Translations under genes and position numbers: made by a program
Notes under the pieces: model-generated
What the model saw: the letters and a program-made list of their open reading frames with translations, nothing else
The model's database searches: none
Told to the model about the DNA's origin: nothing
Assembly: GCA_050012175.1 (NCBI GenBank)
Contig: JBEKHR010000019.1
Coordinates: 33,366 to 97,365, forward strand
Length of the DNA stretch: 64,000 nt
Reading direction: 5' to 3'
Source of the DNA: CAVROP01 sp050012175
Lineage (GTDB): Bacteria > Acidobacteriota > Terriglobia > UBA7540
In this document: positions 44,412 to 53,983 of the stretch, one piece after another
How the letters are laid out: every line of letters starts with the position of its first letter
Numbering within the stretch: position 1 is the stretch's first letter

Positions 44412-45245
44412 TCAATCCTTGATCCCAACCGGGGGGTTGTTCATCAATTCGACGTAAGCAGGGCTCTGACTGATTTTCATAAAGTCCGGATCGTTGAGGA
44501 TTCTCTTCCGGTCTTTGAACCCGTCCTCAAGAGCCCGGCGCAGGCTGCGCACCGCATCGTCCGCACGCCCCAGAGAAGCAAAAACCTTCCCCAGGTAAAA
44601 GTAGTATTCGGGATCGCTCCCCCGCGCCTCGATGATGCTCCCGAATGCGGAGCGTTCCGCGAAGATATTCGGGTCAAGGTTTAAGGCCGTGCGGTATTCC
44701 TCCACAGACTCCTTGTATTTCTTCATGTGGAAGTAAGAGGTTCCCAGGTTCAAATGGTAGGAAGCCGAGTTGGGATTCAGCTGGATCGCCCTCAAGTAAT
44801 ACTTAACCGACTTCCCGTACTTGTCCTGCATGAAATAAGTGGTTCCAATATTGTTCAAAGGCTCCGTATAGTTCTTCTGGTGCCGCATCGCCTGGTTGTA
44901 CGCCTTGCGAGACGCGTGGTAATTCTGGAGCTGCTGATAGGCAATCCCGAGCTTGTTCCACACACTGGCGTCTGCAAAGTGGCCCTGCTTTAGATCCCGG
45001 TAATAGTAATCCACAGCATCCTCGTAAGACTTGCGAGCCATATAGATGTCCGCACGCTCCTCGAAGCTGAGTGGGCGGGACTTGGCGGGGCTTTCGCGCG
45101 CTTGGCCAGCCGTGGCAGAAGGCGGCGCAGACTGGCCTTCTTGTGCGCCGGGAAGTGTCCACGCACTGGGGATGCAGAGGCAGAGGAAAAGCAGAGGAGC
45201 GATGAACCCCTTCATCGCGGATTGAGCCAAGTTTTCAACTCTCAT
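44412..45245 (-). CDS. TPR protein, exported
   Basis: The protein has 277 residues from ATG 45245 (GAGG 9 nt upstream; a TTG five codons earlier is possible). A signal segment (FIAPLLFLCLCIPSAWTLPG) and a low-complexity linker precede four TPR units with many Tyr and Lys: YEDAVDYYYRDLKQGHFADA, YHASRKAYNQAMRHQKNYTE, YGKSVKYYLRAIQLNPNSAS and YKESVEEYRTALNLDPNIFA. It is likely a periplasmic or lipoprotein-like scaffold. It is near the PBP gene and the other TPR gene, all on the minus strand. Confidence 0.85.
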   Translation of the reverse strand: MRVENLAQSAMKGFIAPLLFLCLCIPSAWTLPGAQEGQSAPPSATAGQARESPAKSRPLSFEERADIYMARKSYEDAVDYYYRDLKQGHFADASVWNKLGIAYQQLQNYHASRKAYNQAMRHQKNYTEPLNNIGTTYFMQDKYGKSVKYYLRAIQLNPNSASYHLNLGTSYFHMKKYKESVEEYRTALNLDPNIFAERSAFGSIIEARGSDPEYYFYLGKVFASLGRADDAVRSLRRALEDGFKDRKRILNDPDFMKISQSPAYVELMNNPPVGIKD

Positions 45246-45296
45246 GTCCGAACCTCGCAATGGCGAAAGACAATCACTGGCCGCCGGACCCCGATC

Positions 45297-47873
45297 CTAT
45301 TCTTGAGAGGCCGTCTTATGCTCCGGTTCCGGAGGCGCCGGGGGCTTCGATTTCTTGCCTTTGAAAATCGATAAGAACCTTTTTATGATCCCGTGCCTGC
45401 CCGCCGTTGACGGAACCTCCGGCGGCTTGGCCGTACCTTGCGGCGGCGCCTCTGTGGCTCCTGAGGGAATAGCAGCCGCTGCAGGCAGGTTGGGTTGACC
45501 CTGGGGATGAAAGAGCCTTCCCAGGATTCCCCGCGAGACCTGAGGCGCCTGGGGTTCTGTCCCCGCAATGAAGACTTCATTTCGCACGATTCTTGCGTCA
45601 CTGGTGGTGGAGTTTGTTTCCATCGGAACGGCAACCACGCCCTCCGGCATGGTAAAAGCCTTCGGGTCGTCGTAACCGGGAACTTGTGCGGCGCGTTTCA
45701 TAAACTCCGTCCAGATGGGCAATGCGGAGGCCGACCCTGACAGCCTCAGTTCGCGGTCGTCATCGTAGCCCACCCAAACGATAGCCAGCAGGTTTGCGGT
45801 GAATCCCGCGAACCAACCGTCGTGCGAAGTCCCCGTCTTCCCCGCCGCAGGGAGCGTGAAGCCTCGATTGCGCACACCGGCGCCCGTGCCGTTGTTGATC
45901 ACGCTTTCCATCAAGTCCACCATCAGATAAGAGACGCGTGGGTCGAGCACTTGCCGGGTTACTACGGAATCCCGCCAGAGAGTCCTTCCCGCGGAGTCGT
46001 TGACCGCAAGTATGAACCTCGGTTCGACGTATTGGCCGCCATTCGAAAAAATAGTATAAGCCCCGGCAATCTCCAGCGGCGTTGCCACATAAGCGCCCAG
46101 CGCCATGGCGGGTGTCGCCAGCAGGTCTTTGTTGATTCCTGCGGCTATCGCCAGATCCCTTACCTTGTCATACCCAACCATTTCCGCCAAGTGGACCGTC
46201 GCCACATTCAGTGAGTGTGTGAGGGCCTCTCGCAGGGTTACGAGACCGTGGTATTCCTGCTTGTAGTTCTCAGGTTCGTAAGTGAGATCGCCGAACTGGA
46301 AGGTAGTTGGCTCGTCGTTGAGTACGGTTGCCGGGGTCACGCGCGGCTGCGAGCCGTCCACACCCGAACTGAGAGCGGCTGCATAGACAAAGGGTTTAAA
46401 GGATGAACCCGGTTGTCGCTTTGCCAGAACATGGTTAAGTTGGCTGCTGCCATAGTCGCGCCCGCCCACCAGAGCTTTGATCTCCCCCGTGTGGGAGTCC
46501 AGCGCCAGGAGCGCCAATTGGGGCTGATTCGCATCCTGGGTCACGCCGGACTTGACATGCCTTGACTTCTTTAACTCCTGGTCCACTTCGCCAACGCCCA
46601 GCCGTGCGCCCTCGGAGGCCGCCTTTTGCAAATCGAGATTGAGTGTGGTGTAAATGCGATAGCTTTGCGAAATCAAATCCTGCTCGGAGAACTGGGCGAG
46701 CAACTGATCGCGCGCCATGTCCACGAAGTAAGGCGCCTGGAGACCTTCCACGTTCTGATTGATCACCCCCAAAGTCGCCCCCGAGGCTTTCTCGGCCTGC
46801 GCGGAGCTGATCATGGCAAGTTCCAGCATCTGCCTGATCACATAGTTGCGCCGTTCCAAGGCTCTTGCCGGCCGCCGGTAAGGTGAATACAGATTCGGGC
46901 CGCGGATCAGGCCTGCCAAAAAGGCTGCTTCGGGCAACGTCAGGCTGCCGACGTCCTTGTCGAAATAAGCGTTGGCCGCCTCACCGAGGCCATAAATGGA
47001 AAAACTCCCCCGCTGGCCAAGATATATCTGGTTCGCATAAAGCTCGAAAATCTCTTCCTTGGTCAGGCGTTTTTCCAGCAGCAGAGCCAGGAAGATCTCC
47101 TCGAGTTTTCGCCGCCATACGCGTTGGGGCGTCAAGAAAAAGCCGCGCGCCAACTGCATCGTCAGCGTGCTGCCGCCTTGCACTATCTCCTCCGCCCGGA
47201 TGTCGGCCGCGGCCGCTGCCAAAATGCGGAAAATATTCACTCCGTGGTGGGAGAAAAAGTGATGATCTTCCGCAGCCAGCACCGCATCCACCAGCACTTT
47301 CGGGAGGTCCTGGTAACGCACCAAGCGCCGCTTGGAGCGGGTGTTGTCAAACAGGGTGGTGATCAACTCGGGCTCGAGATTGTAACTTTCCAAACTTGTG
47401 GCGCCGTCAGGCGAGGCGATGGAAGAAATGCGGCCGTCCCGGAAGGTCAAAATCGCCGGGCCCTCTTTGGCGACTTCGCCCGCGAAGAAAGAAATGGGGC
47501 CGGGGGTGATTTCGATCCTGTCTTCCGCCAGCTTATAGACGCCAACGGAGGAGGTCCCGCTGCTTTCGGCATAAAAGGCCCTGCGGAGACGTGCGGCGAC
47601 CTCCCCCGGCGTGCTCGCCTGACCCACGGAAACCGGCGTGGGTGCGGCGAAGACCAGGGAAGTATTGTTAAAGATGTCGCCACTCAGACGCGCGTCAATG
47701 AGGCGGGAGAATCGGACGTAGTAGTAAACGAAAATGCCCGCCAAGCCGAGCACAACCAGTAAGCAGGCAGCGACTAGACCTCTCTTCCTACCTGCCACGC
47801 CGGCAAGACGTGACTGCCCCTGCTTCCGGAACGGACGGGGATTCGAGCGCGATGCTGGCGCATTTCGAACCAC
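45297..47873 (-). CDS. Class A penicillin-binding protein (PBP1-type)
   Basis: The 858-residue bifunctional peptidoglycan synthase has a cytosolic basic tail, one membrane helix (about 30-55) and a GT51 transglycosylase: AEDHHFFSHHGVNIFRILAA with catalytic Glu, GGSTLTMQLARGFFL and RRKLEEIFLALLLEKRLTKE. The transpeptidase has SxxK in QPGSSFKPFVYA, the SLN motif in HSLNVATVHL and KTGTS. All catalytic motifs are intact. The Pro/Ala-rich C-terminus ends in a Lys-rich segment. The GTG start at 47873 follows the upstream gene's stop after 3 nt and lacks its own Shine-Dalgarno, so translation is probably coupled. Confidence 0.95.
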   Translation of the reverse strand: MVRNAPASRSNPRPFRKQGQSRLAGVAGRKRGLVAACLLVVLGLAGIFVYYYVRFSRLIDARLSGDIFNNTSLVFAAPTPVSVGQASTPGEVAARLRRAFYAESSGTSSVGVYKLAEDRIEITPGPISFFAGEVAKEGPAILTFRDGRISSIASPDGATSLESYNLEPELITTLFDNTRSKRRLVRYQDLPKVLVDAVLAAEDHHFFSHHGVNIFRILAAAAADIRAEEIVQGGSTLTMQLARGFFLTPQRVWRRKLEEIFLALLLEKRLTKEEIFELYANQIYLGQRGSFSIYGLGEAANAYFDKDVGSLTLPEAAFLAGLIRGPNLYSPYRRPARALERRNYVIRQMLELAMISSAQAEKASGATLGVINQNVEGLQAPYFVDMARDQLLAQFSEQDLISQSYRIYTTLNLDLQKAASEGARLGVGEVDQELKKSRHVKSGVTQDANQPQLALLALDSHTGEIKALVGGRDYGSSQLNHVLAKRQPGSSFKPFVYAAALSSGVDGSQPRVTPATVLNDEPTTFQFGDLTYEPENYKQEYHGLVTLREALTHSLNVATVHLAEMVGYDKVRDLAIAAGINKDLLATPAMALGAYVATPLEIAGAYTIFSNGGQYVEPRFILAVNDSAGRTLWRDSVVTRQVLDPRVSYLMVDLMESVINNGTGAGVRNRGFTLPAAGKTGTSHDGWFAGFTANLLAIVWVGYDDDRELRLSGSASALPIWTEFMKRAAQVPGYDDPKAFTMPEGVVAVPMETNSTTSDARIVRNEVFIAGTEPQAPQVSRGILGRLFHPQGQPNLPAAAAIPSGATEAPPQGTAKPPEVPSTAGRHGIIKRFLSIFKGKKSKPPAPPEPEHKTASQE

Positions 47874-47876
47874 GGG

Positions 47877-48242
47877 TTATAGCGACAGGTTCTCCGCCGA
47901 TGGCGTAAAGTGAAGCTCGAGGGTATAAACCATCAAGTCCACCGGCACCGTGTAGTCCACACTGATCGATACGCGACTTGCGATAGTGACCTTGATATTG
48001 TCGGCGGTAAGCGGAACTCCGTGATCCTGTGCGAACGCGACCACCTCATTCCGTATGGCATCCGGCGTGATGGGCTTGGTTCGAACCGCCAACTGAGTGG
48101 AAAGCCTCTGGATGTGGTCTTGAAGCTCAAAATTGTTCACGTAAGCGGGGAGGGTCTTTATGGCAACGAAGATGATGGCCGCTAGGAATGCCAAAGATAA
48201 AAGAGCCTTGAACCGTCCTGAAGCCTCTTCCGACCGTCGCAT
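47877..48242 (-). CDS. Small single-span membrane protein (DUF4845-like), coupled to PBP
   Basis: The protein has 121 residues: a basic start, one membrane helix (FKALLSLAFLAAIIFVAIKT) and an extracytoplasmic alpha/beta domain (RNEVVAFAQDHGVPLTADNI, SRVSISVDYTVPVDLMVYTL). Size and layout resemble DUF4845-type proteins; this assignment is tentative. GGAG lies 8 nt before ATG 48242. The stop is 3 nt before the GTG of the PBP gene, a sign of coupled translation, so it may assist the PBP. Function unknown. Confidence 0.75.
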   Translation of the reverse strand: MRRSEEASGRFKALLSLAFLAAIIFVAIKTLPAYVNNFELQDHIQRLSTQLAVRTKPITPDAIRNEVVAFAQDHGVPLTADNIKVTIASRVSISVDYTVPVDLMVYTLELHFTPSAENLSL

Positions 48243-48269
48243 ACCGCTACTCCGTGGAGACCTTGCTCC

Positions 48270-49967
48270 TTATACAAGATACTCCACTTGCAGGCATTTT
48301 ACGACCTCTGAGAGCTTAACATCGCGAACTTTCTTTGTCGAGCGCTGGAAGATTTCCGCCAATCCCTGCTCGAACTTCCGCTTGCCCAAAGTGACTCGGT
48401 AAGGCACGCCAATCAGGTCCGCATCCTTGAACTTGACGCCCGGCCTTTCCGCGCGGTCATCAAACAGCACGTCCAGCGAGTTGGCGAGCATTTCTTCGTA
48501 AAGCTTCTCCGCCGCCGAGCGGAGTCGGGCATCATCCATGTTGGCCGCCGTCAGGATGACGTCGAAAGGAGCAATCGGCCGCGGTAGAAACATGCCATCC
48601 TGGTCGTGGTTCTGCTCCACGGCGGCGCTCAAGATGCGCTCCACGCCAATTCCATACGACCCCATGACCAGCGGGGTCTCTTTGCCGTTCTCGTCCAATA
48701 CCGTCGCATGCATCGTTTCGGAATACCGTCTTCCCAGTTTGAAGATGTGTCCCAATTCCACCGCAATGCGAATTTGAATGGGCTTGCCGCAGCGCAGGCA
48801 GAGATCGCCAGCCGTCACCACCCGCATATCATGATACTCGGCCTGGAAATCACGCCCCGGCGTGACGTTGCGGAGGTGCGTATCATCACGGTTGGCGCCC
48901 GTGATGAGGTTCTTTCGTCCCTCCAACGCCCGGTCCGCCAATATCCTTACTCCCTTAAGCCCCACCGGCCCCAGCGAGCCCACGTGCGCGCCGTGCAGCG
49001 CCCATGCCTCCTCGGGTGTGGCGGGCCGGAATACATCCGTGCCCAGCGCGGCGGCCAGCTTCGTCTCGCTGAGCGAGTGATCGCCACGCAGCAAGACGAC
49101 CATAGGCTTGCTTTCCACCACGTAAACCAGCGTCTTCATCAGCCGCGCCGGGCTTTCACCCGTGAACTTTGCCAAATCATCTATGGTCTTCTGGCCGGGA
49201 GTGGGAAAGGGCTCGGGAGGCGCGTCGCCGGGCAGGTCCTCGACTCGAGGCGCTTTGGCCTCGGCTTTCTCCAGGTTGGCCGCGTAGCCGCACTCAGAAA
49301 TGGCCAGCGAATCCTCGCCCGCGTCCGTCGGCGCGGCAAACTCATGGGAGTGCGTCCCCCCCATAGTCCCTGAATACGCTTCCACAATGACGTACTTCAG
49401 CCCGCAGCGCTCGAAAATGCGCCCGTAGGCGCCGTAATGCTTCTGGTAGCTGATCTCCAGTCCGGCATCGTCAAGGTCGAAGGAATAGGAGTCCTTCATC
49501 CAGAACTGACGCAGCCGTAACAACCCCGACTTGGGCCGCGGCTCGTCGCGGAATTTCTCCTGGATCTGGTACCAGATCTGAGGCAGTTGCTTGTACGAAC
49601 GCAGCTCGCTACGGGCAATGTTCGTCATCTCCTCTTCGTGCGTCACGCCCAGGCACATTTCATGCTGGTTGCGGTCCATGAACTTGAACAACGTCTCGCC
49701 GTAAGACTCGTACCGGCCGGACTCTTTCCAAAGCTCCGCCGGATTCAAAGCCGGCAAATGAAACTCCTGCGCCCCAATGGCGTTCATCTCCTCGCGGATG
49801 ATTTGCATGACCTTGAGAAGGGATTTCTGCGCCAGGAAGAGATAGGCATAGACTCCCGCCGCCACCTGGCGAACGTAACCGGCCCGCAACAGCAAACGAT
49901 GACTGGGAACCTCCGCTTCGGCAGGGTCCTCGCGCAAAGTGGGAATGAATGTTTGACTCCAACGCAT
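48270..49967 (-). CDS. proS: Prolyl-tRNA synthetase (bacterial type)
   Basis: The 565-residue class II synthetase charges tRNA-Pro. Motif 1 region: LRAGYVRQVAAGVYAYLFLA. Motif 2: YQIQEKFRDEPRPKSGLLRL followed by RQFWMKDSYSFD. Motif 3: GSYGIGVERILSAAVEQNHD. The editing (INS) insertion between motifs 2 and 3 is present (residues about 230-400, including VLLRGDHSLSETKLAAALGT), as expected for the bacterial form. A C-terminal anticodon-binding domain follows. Full length, no anomalies. Confidence 0.97.
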   Translation of the reverse strand: MRWSQTFIPTLREDPAEAEVPSHRLLLRAGYVRQVAAGVYAYLFLAQKSLLKVMQIIREEMNAIGAQEFHLPALNPAELWKESGRYESYGETLFKFMDRNQHEMCLGVTHEEEMTNIARSELRSYKQLPQIWYQIQEKFRDEPRPKSGLLRLRQFWMKDSYSFDLDDAGLEISYQKHYGAYGRIFERCGLKYVIVEAYSGTMGGTHSHEFAAPTDAGEDSLAISECGYAANLEKAEAKAPRVEDLPGDAPPEPFPTPGQKTIDDLAKFTGESPARLMKTLVYVVESKPMVVLLRGDHSLSETKLAAALGTDVFRPATPEEAWALHGAHVGSLGPVGLKGVRILADRALEGRKNLITGANRDDTHLRNVTPGRDFQAEYHDMRVVTAGDLCLRCGKPIQIRIAVELGHIFKLGRRYSETMHATVLDENGKETPLVMGSYGIGVERILSAAVEQNHDQDGMFLPRPIAPFDVILTAANMDDARLRSAAEKLYEEMLANSLDVLFDDRAERPGVKFKDADLIGVPYRVTLGKRKFEQGLAEIFQRSTKKVRDVKLSEVVKCLQVEYLV

Positions 49968-49997
49968 AACTTTGACCTTTCGACTTCAGCGTACGGC

Positions 49998-50072
49998 AAT
50001 CAGCCTTCAGCTATCAACCCTCAGCTATCAGCCCGTGCCTTGCTGACTGCTGATAGCTGAACGCTGACAGCT
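49998..50072. repeat. Inverted CAGCTATCAGC repeat
   Basis: TCAGCTATCAGC on the left pairs with GCTGATAGCTGA on the right (about 50050-50060). Related phrases lie at 2305-2335. Confidence 0.6.
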
Positions 50073-50128
50073 AGGCGAGAATCCGCCATTGTTGAGGATT
50101 TGCGCGCAGGATGTCAAGGAGCAGGGTT

Positions 50129-50210
50129 AGGATTCAGGATTCAGGATTCAGGATTCGGGATTCAGGATTCGGGATTCGGGATTCAGGAATTCGGGATTCG
50201 GAATTCGGGA
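50129..50210. repeat. Tandem heptamer array (GGATTCA/G)n
   Basis: About eleven copies of a 7-bp unit, GGATTCA or GGATTCG, with three degenerate units near the end. Arrays of this kind change length by slippage. The intergenic region 49968-50721 holds no gene. Confidence 0.85.
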
Positions 50211-50295
50211 AACGGCGGGTGGCGCAGACATGCCGCTTTTTGGCATGTCTGCGGTTCCCCCAGAAGGATTCGCCTGACTGCCCGACCTTCCAGGA

Positions 50296-50425
50296 CGCAG
50301 ACATCAAAGTAGAAGCTGTGAAAATATTGAAAAAACCGGATTTTTTTCTCCTCCAAATAACTGAAAACACGAGGGCGAAAAAGGCCAAAATCAATATTTT
50401 CACAGCTTCAGTACCGATGTCTGCG
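50296..50425. mobile_element. AT-rich palindromic element with nested inverted repeats
   Basis: Outer arms CGCAGACATC (50296-50305) and GATGTCTGCG (50416-50425); inner arms GAAGCTGTGAAAATATTGA (50312-50330) and its exact inverse (50391-50409). The 60-bp centre is AT-rich and non-coding. A related hairpin, CAGACATGCC/GGCATGTCTG, lies just upstream at 50226-50253. Likely a MITE. Confidence 0.75.
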
Positions 50426-50721
50426 CCACCCCACGGCTCCGCCGCGCTGCGCTACCTGCTGCTCCCCGCTCGTCGCAGGCCAGCGATGTAAGCAGTAGGT
50501 CAAACGTACGGAGACGGGGGAAAAACATCTCGGCGCGGGTGGGGCCCGTCAGTTGACGGGTTCGACCCTTTCAGAAACTTGCTTGGTACGTAATCCGTGG
50601 GCGGCGGGCACAGAAACCGTGCCCTTGCCCACGGCTACTCATCTTCAACCCCTCCACGGTTCATCGCGCGTGAATGTCGCGCCGCCGGCGCAGGTTCCCT
50701 TCGCCTGAAACGATCGAGTTG

Positions 50722-52425
50722 CTAATAAGGTTGAGACGATTCCGAATTAAGTTCTGCGGTGATCTCTTCGGTGAGTTCGCGGATGAGTTCCCCAACAAGG
50801 TCCGGGGGTAGCACGGGAGGAGCCATCTTCGTAACGACCTTGTGAACAATCACGTAAACCCACTCCGGGTTGACCACGGAAGGCGGGTGCTCCGGAGACT
50901 CGCCCGGCTGTACAACCCCAGCTTCGGGCGATGGCGCCGCCTCCGCTCCAGGCGGGGCGATATAAACTTGGCCCTCCGCGGCTTCGGCGAGGGAAAAACT
51001 ATCTAAGCTGGTTGCTGCCATGGGTTTCGGCTGTTGTCCTTCGACGAAAGGAGGCGGTTCGGGTGCAGGGGGAGCGGGAGCCAGCTCATCAATCAGCATC
51101 GGCCCCGCCGTCTCGGCAGCTACGCCGGACGCCAGGGTTCTATCGGCTGCCGGCTTGACGAGTTCAGGCGACGGGCGCAGCGGAGGAAGCGGCTTCACCT
51201 GTTGTTCCGCCAAGGCGGGTTCGGTTGGAAGAAGAGGCTCTTCAGCAACGACAGCCGGGGGCGCCTCGGGCGCAGCCTCCGCAGGCGGATGAACTGTTTC
51301 GGTTACCGGCACCGGCGCGCGGGGCACGCCTGATTCTGCAACGGGTGGTTCTGACACGACCGATGCCAGCTCGGACGTAGCCTCCCGACCGGTCCCAGAG
51401 ATTGATTCAGGACTGACCTGAACCGACTCAGGTGCAGACTCAGGAATGGGCTCTGGGGTGGGTTCAGGAGTGATCACGGTGGGCTCAGGCGCAGGCTCCG
51501 CAATGGTCTCGAAGATTGATTCAGGACTGACCAGAACCGACTCAGGCGCAGCCTCAGGGATGAGCTCTGGGGTTGGTTCAGGAGCGATCACGGTGGGCTC
51601 AGGCGCAGGCTCCACACCGCTCCCAGAAATTGATTCAGGAGCAGTTGGAGTTGGTTCCGTTGCAACCTCCAACCAGGGCTCTGGGGTTGGCTCAGGCGTC
51701 CCCTCGAGTGCCAACCCTGGGAACGGTTCGGTCGGTACAAGTACCGGCTCCGACGAACCTCCCAGCAGGTCCTCGGGCGGAGCCGCAAGCAGAGGTTCGG
51801 GTAAAGATTGTGCCCAGACTGGCAGCGGGGTCTGAAGCGAAGGCTGGAGGGAAATATCGGGCAAAGGCCCAGGCGGCGTCGCCGGTATCTCAGGCGGTTC
51901 CGCAAAGGCCATACCAGCCGAAGGCGCGGCCAAATCCGGCTCATGCTTTCCTGTGGCGCCTTCCGGTTCGGAACCCATTGGGGAGACTTCAGGCGGGGCC
52001 ACAGGGGACCAAGGAGCAAGCGTTTCAGGAAGCGCGGGTGGGGGTGCTGAGGCTTCGCCGAGGGCGGCGAATTTCGCAACCATAGCGATCAAGTCGTGGG
52101 GGGCAAAGGGTTTCTTGATAATCCCGTCCGCCCCGACCTGCGCACCCCGCAGCTCATCGTACGGCTCCAGGTCGCTGGCCACCAGCAGCACGGGCACGTG
52201 GTGAAGATCCGCTGAGGTCTTTACATAATCACAAACCTCGTAGCCATCTTTGCCTGGCATGGACACGTCGGCTAGAACGAGGACAGGGTGCATTTTGGGT
52301 AGTTTCTTGATCGCCGCGACACCGTTGGAAACGGTTTCGACCTCGAAGCCCTCACCCTGCAAAATCCCTTGGGCTCTCCTTTGAATAGTAGGGCTATCGT
52401 CTGCGAGAAGGATCAACCGAGCCAC
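50722..52425 (-). CDS. Receiver-domain protein with long Pro/Glu-rich repeat tail
   Basis: The protein has 567 residues from GTG 52425 (GGGAGG 5 nt upstream). The receiver domain (1-125) has ILLADDSPTIQRRAQGI, phospho-Asp in VLADVSMPGKDGYEV and Lys in DGIIKKPFAPHDL. About 400 residues rich in Pro, Glu, Ala and Ser follow, including two imperfect tandem units of about 38 residues (EPAPEPTVIAPEPTPELIPE / EPAPEPTVITPEPTPEPIPE, each followed by SPESI). A short C-terminal helical region (LPPDLVGELIRELTEEITAE) looks conserved. The layout resembles receiver-linker proteins of motility or polarity systems, but partners are unknown. The tail is probably disordered. Confidence 0.88.
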   Translation of the reverse strand: MARLILLADDSPTIQRRAQGILQGEGFEVETVSNGVAAIKKLPKMHPVLVLADVSMPGKDGYEVCDYVKTSADLHHVPVLLVASDLEPYDELRGAQVGADGIIKKPFAPHDLIAMVAKFAALGEASAPPPALPETLAPWSPVAPPEVSPMGSEPEGATGKHEPDLAAPSAGMAFAEPPEIPATPPGPLPDISLQPSLQTPLPVWAQSLPEPLLAAPPEDLLGGSSEPVLVPTEPFPGLALEGTPEPTPEPWLEVATEPTPTAPESISGSGVEPAPEPTVIAPEPTPELIPEAAPESVLVSPESIFETIAEPAPEPTVITPEPTPEPIPESAPESVQVSPESISGTGREATSELASVVSEPPVAESGVPRAPVPVTETVHPPAEAAPEAPPAVVAEEPLLPTEPALAEQQVKPLPPLRPSPELVKPAADRTLASGVAAETAGPMLIDELAPAPPAPEPPPFVEGQQPKPMAATSLDSFSLAEAAEGQVYIAPPGAEAAPSPEAGVVQPGESPEHPPSVVNPEWVYVIVHKVVTKMAPPVLPPDLVGELIRELTEEITAELNSESSQPY

Positions 52426-52617
52426 ACGGCCTCCCTTCAACCTTGTGTCGCGAGATGACTTGCCAAACGAATACCATGTCAATGAGAGAAAGTCAAGGCG
52501 CGAAGGGATTGTGAGTCTTCAGTGGGCGCACAAGGTCCAAAAAAACGCCCCGACAGAATCGGCTGGCGTGACCGTTTGCGAACACAGCCCCACCCTGGAG
52601 AGACAAAGAAAGGCAAA

Positions 52618-53967
52618 TCAGAAGGGCTTGATAATCTTCTTGAGGAGGTGGAATCGGCCCTTTTTCTTCGGAGGCGTGACCGTGGCAGATTGGTCTTGAG
52701 GACCAGGGTTTGCTTTGCTCTCCCGTGCCTTCGAGCTACTTTCATTGCTGGAAGAGTTCACCTTGTTCTCCGGAGCCTTCGAGCTGCTCTCACTGCCTGG
52801 AGAGTTTGCATTGTTGTCCTGAGTGTTTGCGCTGGTGCCTTTGTTGGAGTTGTCGACGGCAGGCTTGGAATCAACCGCCTTTCCGGAATTCAAGCTAGCA
52901 TCGCCTACTGGCTCAGCAACAATCGCAGCATTGGGGAGAGATGGAGCAGCAGGAGTACGTTTCGCCACTTCGACACCACTCGCCTCCGCCGCCCCCAGGC
53001 GAACCGGGCCCCGCAAGGTGGCGCTTGTATCGGGCGTACTGGCCATCGCCGTAGTCAATTTTCCAAGCAGGTTCTTGCTGCGCAATCGGGCTGCATCCGC
53101 CTGCGCTCGCGCCAACGTCGCTTTGGTGGGCTTTGGAACCGGTTCGTGCATGGCCACGAGCCGATCTTTGGCCTCTGCCGCACGCGGGCTGAGAGGAAAA
53201 TCACGAACCACACGCGAGTAGTACGGAACCGCTTCCTTGGGGGTTTTCAGGTGTTCCAAAGTTTGGCCCAATCCATACAGGGCCTGATCCCCGCCGCTGA
53301 AGTTGGGGTACTTCTCGACCATCTCCCGGAAGCGTCCCCGTGCAGCGCGATATGCCCCCCTCATCTGGTAAAAACTCGCGGTCTGTAACTCCCCCTGGGC
53401 CAGGACTTCCTGTGTTTCTCGAAGGCGCGCCTTGACGCGGACCGCCACGGGGTTGTCGGGGTATTTCACCAGAAACTCCTTGAGCTCGACTTCCGCAAGG
53501 CGAGCCTCGGCCTGGTCCCGGTCGGCCTTGGCCATCAGGCGGAAATGCGCCATGCCGATGCGGTACTGCGCCTGAGGCGCCTCGGGCGCCGTAGGGAAGA
53601 AGGTAATGAAGTCTTTGTATTCAGCCTCGCATTGGGTCAGGCCCGAGACCCCTCCCTCGGCATAGTAAGAATCTGCGATGGCAAGTTTTGCTTTTGCCAG
53701 ATACTCGCTATCCGGGTAGGTGTTGATGAGGGTTTGGAGAGTGAGACGTCCTACGTCGTAACGACCGTGTGCAATTTCGTTGGTCGACCTTTCGTAAAGA
53801 ATCTTATCCGGCTGATCGCCAGCATTAACCACCGCGGCTAAATCCGCGCGCCGATGGCGATGAAAAAGACATCCGGGCAGGAACACGCCACCCAGTACAG
53901 CCACCCACAAGAACAGCGGCAGACGCTTCCCTCCGGTCTTGCTGATTCGCTTCGCCAGTGTTTTCAC
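52618..53967 (-). CDS. bamD: BamD-like outer-membrane assembly lipoprotein
   Basis: The 449-residue protein has a signal peptide with lipobox LPGC (Cys33), so it is lipid-anchored. Five TPR-like units typical of BamD/YfiO follow: LYERSTNEIAHGRYDVGRLT, LAKAKLAIADSYYAEGGVSG, EYKDFITFFPTAPEAPQAQY, ELKEFLVKYPDNPVAVRVKA and YGLGQTLEHLKTPKEAVPYY. BamD works with BamA in outer-membrane protein insertion. The C-terminal 150 residues are an extra low-complexity Ser/Asn/Lys-rich extension not present in proteobacterial BamD. Maturation would use Lnt encoded at 38.0-39.6 kb. Confidence 0.88.
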   Translation of the reverse strand: MKTLAKRISKTGGKRLPLFLWVAVLGGVFLPGCLFHRHRRADLAAVVNAGDQPDKILYERSTNEIAHGRYDVGRLTLQTLINTYPDSEYLAKAKLAIADSYYAEGGVSGLTQCEAEYKDFITFFPTAPEAPQAQYRIGMAHFRLMAKADRDQAEARLAEVELKEFLVKYPDNPVAVRVKARLRETQEVLAQGELQTASFYQMRGAYRAARGRFREMVEKYPNFSGGDQALYGLGQTLEHLKTPKEAVPYYSRVVRDFPLSPRAAEAKDRLVAMHEPVPKPTKATLARAQADAARLRSKNLLGKLTTAMASTPDTSATLRGPVRLGAAEASGVEVAKRTPAAPSLPNAAIVAEPVGDASLNSGKAVDSKPAVDNSNKGTSANTQDNNANSPGSESSSKAPENKVNSSSNESSSKARESKANPGPQDQSATVTPPKKKGRFHLLKKIIKPF

Positions 53968-53983
53968 TCCTGATTCGCGCCCA

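Noticed and set aside
50129..50210. CRISPR or repeat protein
   Set aside because: The unit is 7 bp without spacers; the translated frames are low complexity and lack a start signal.
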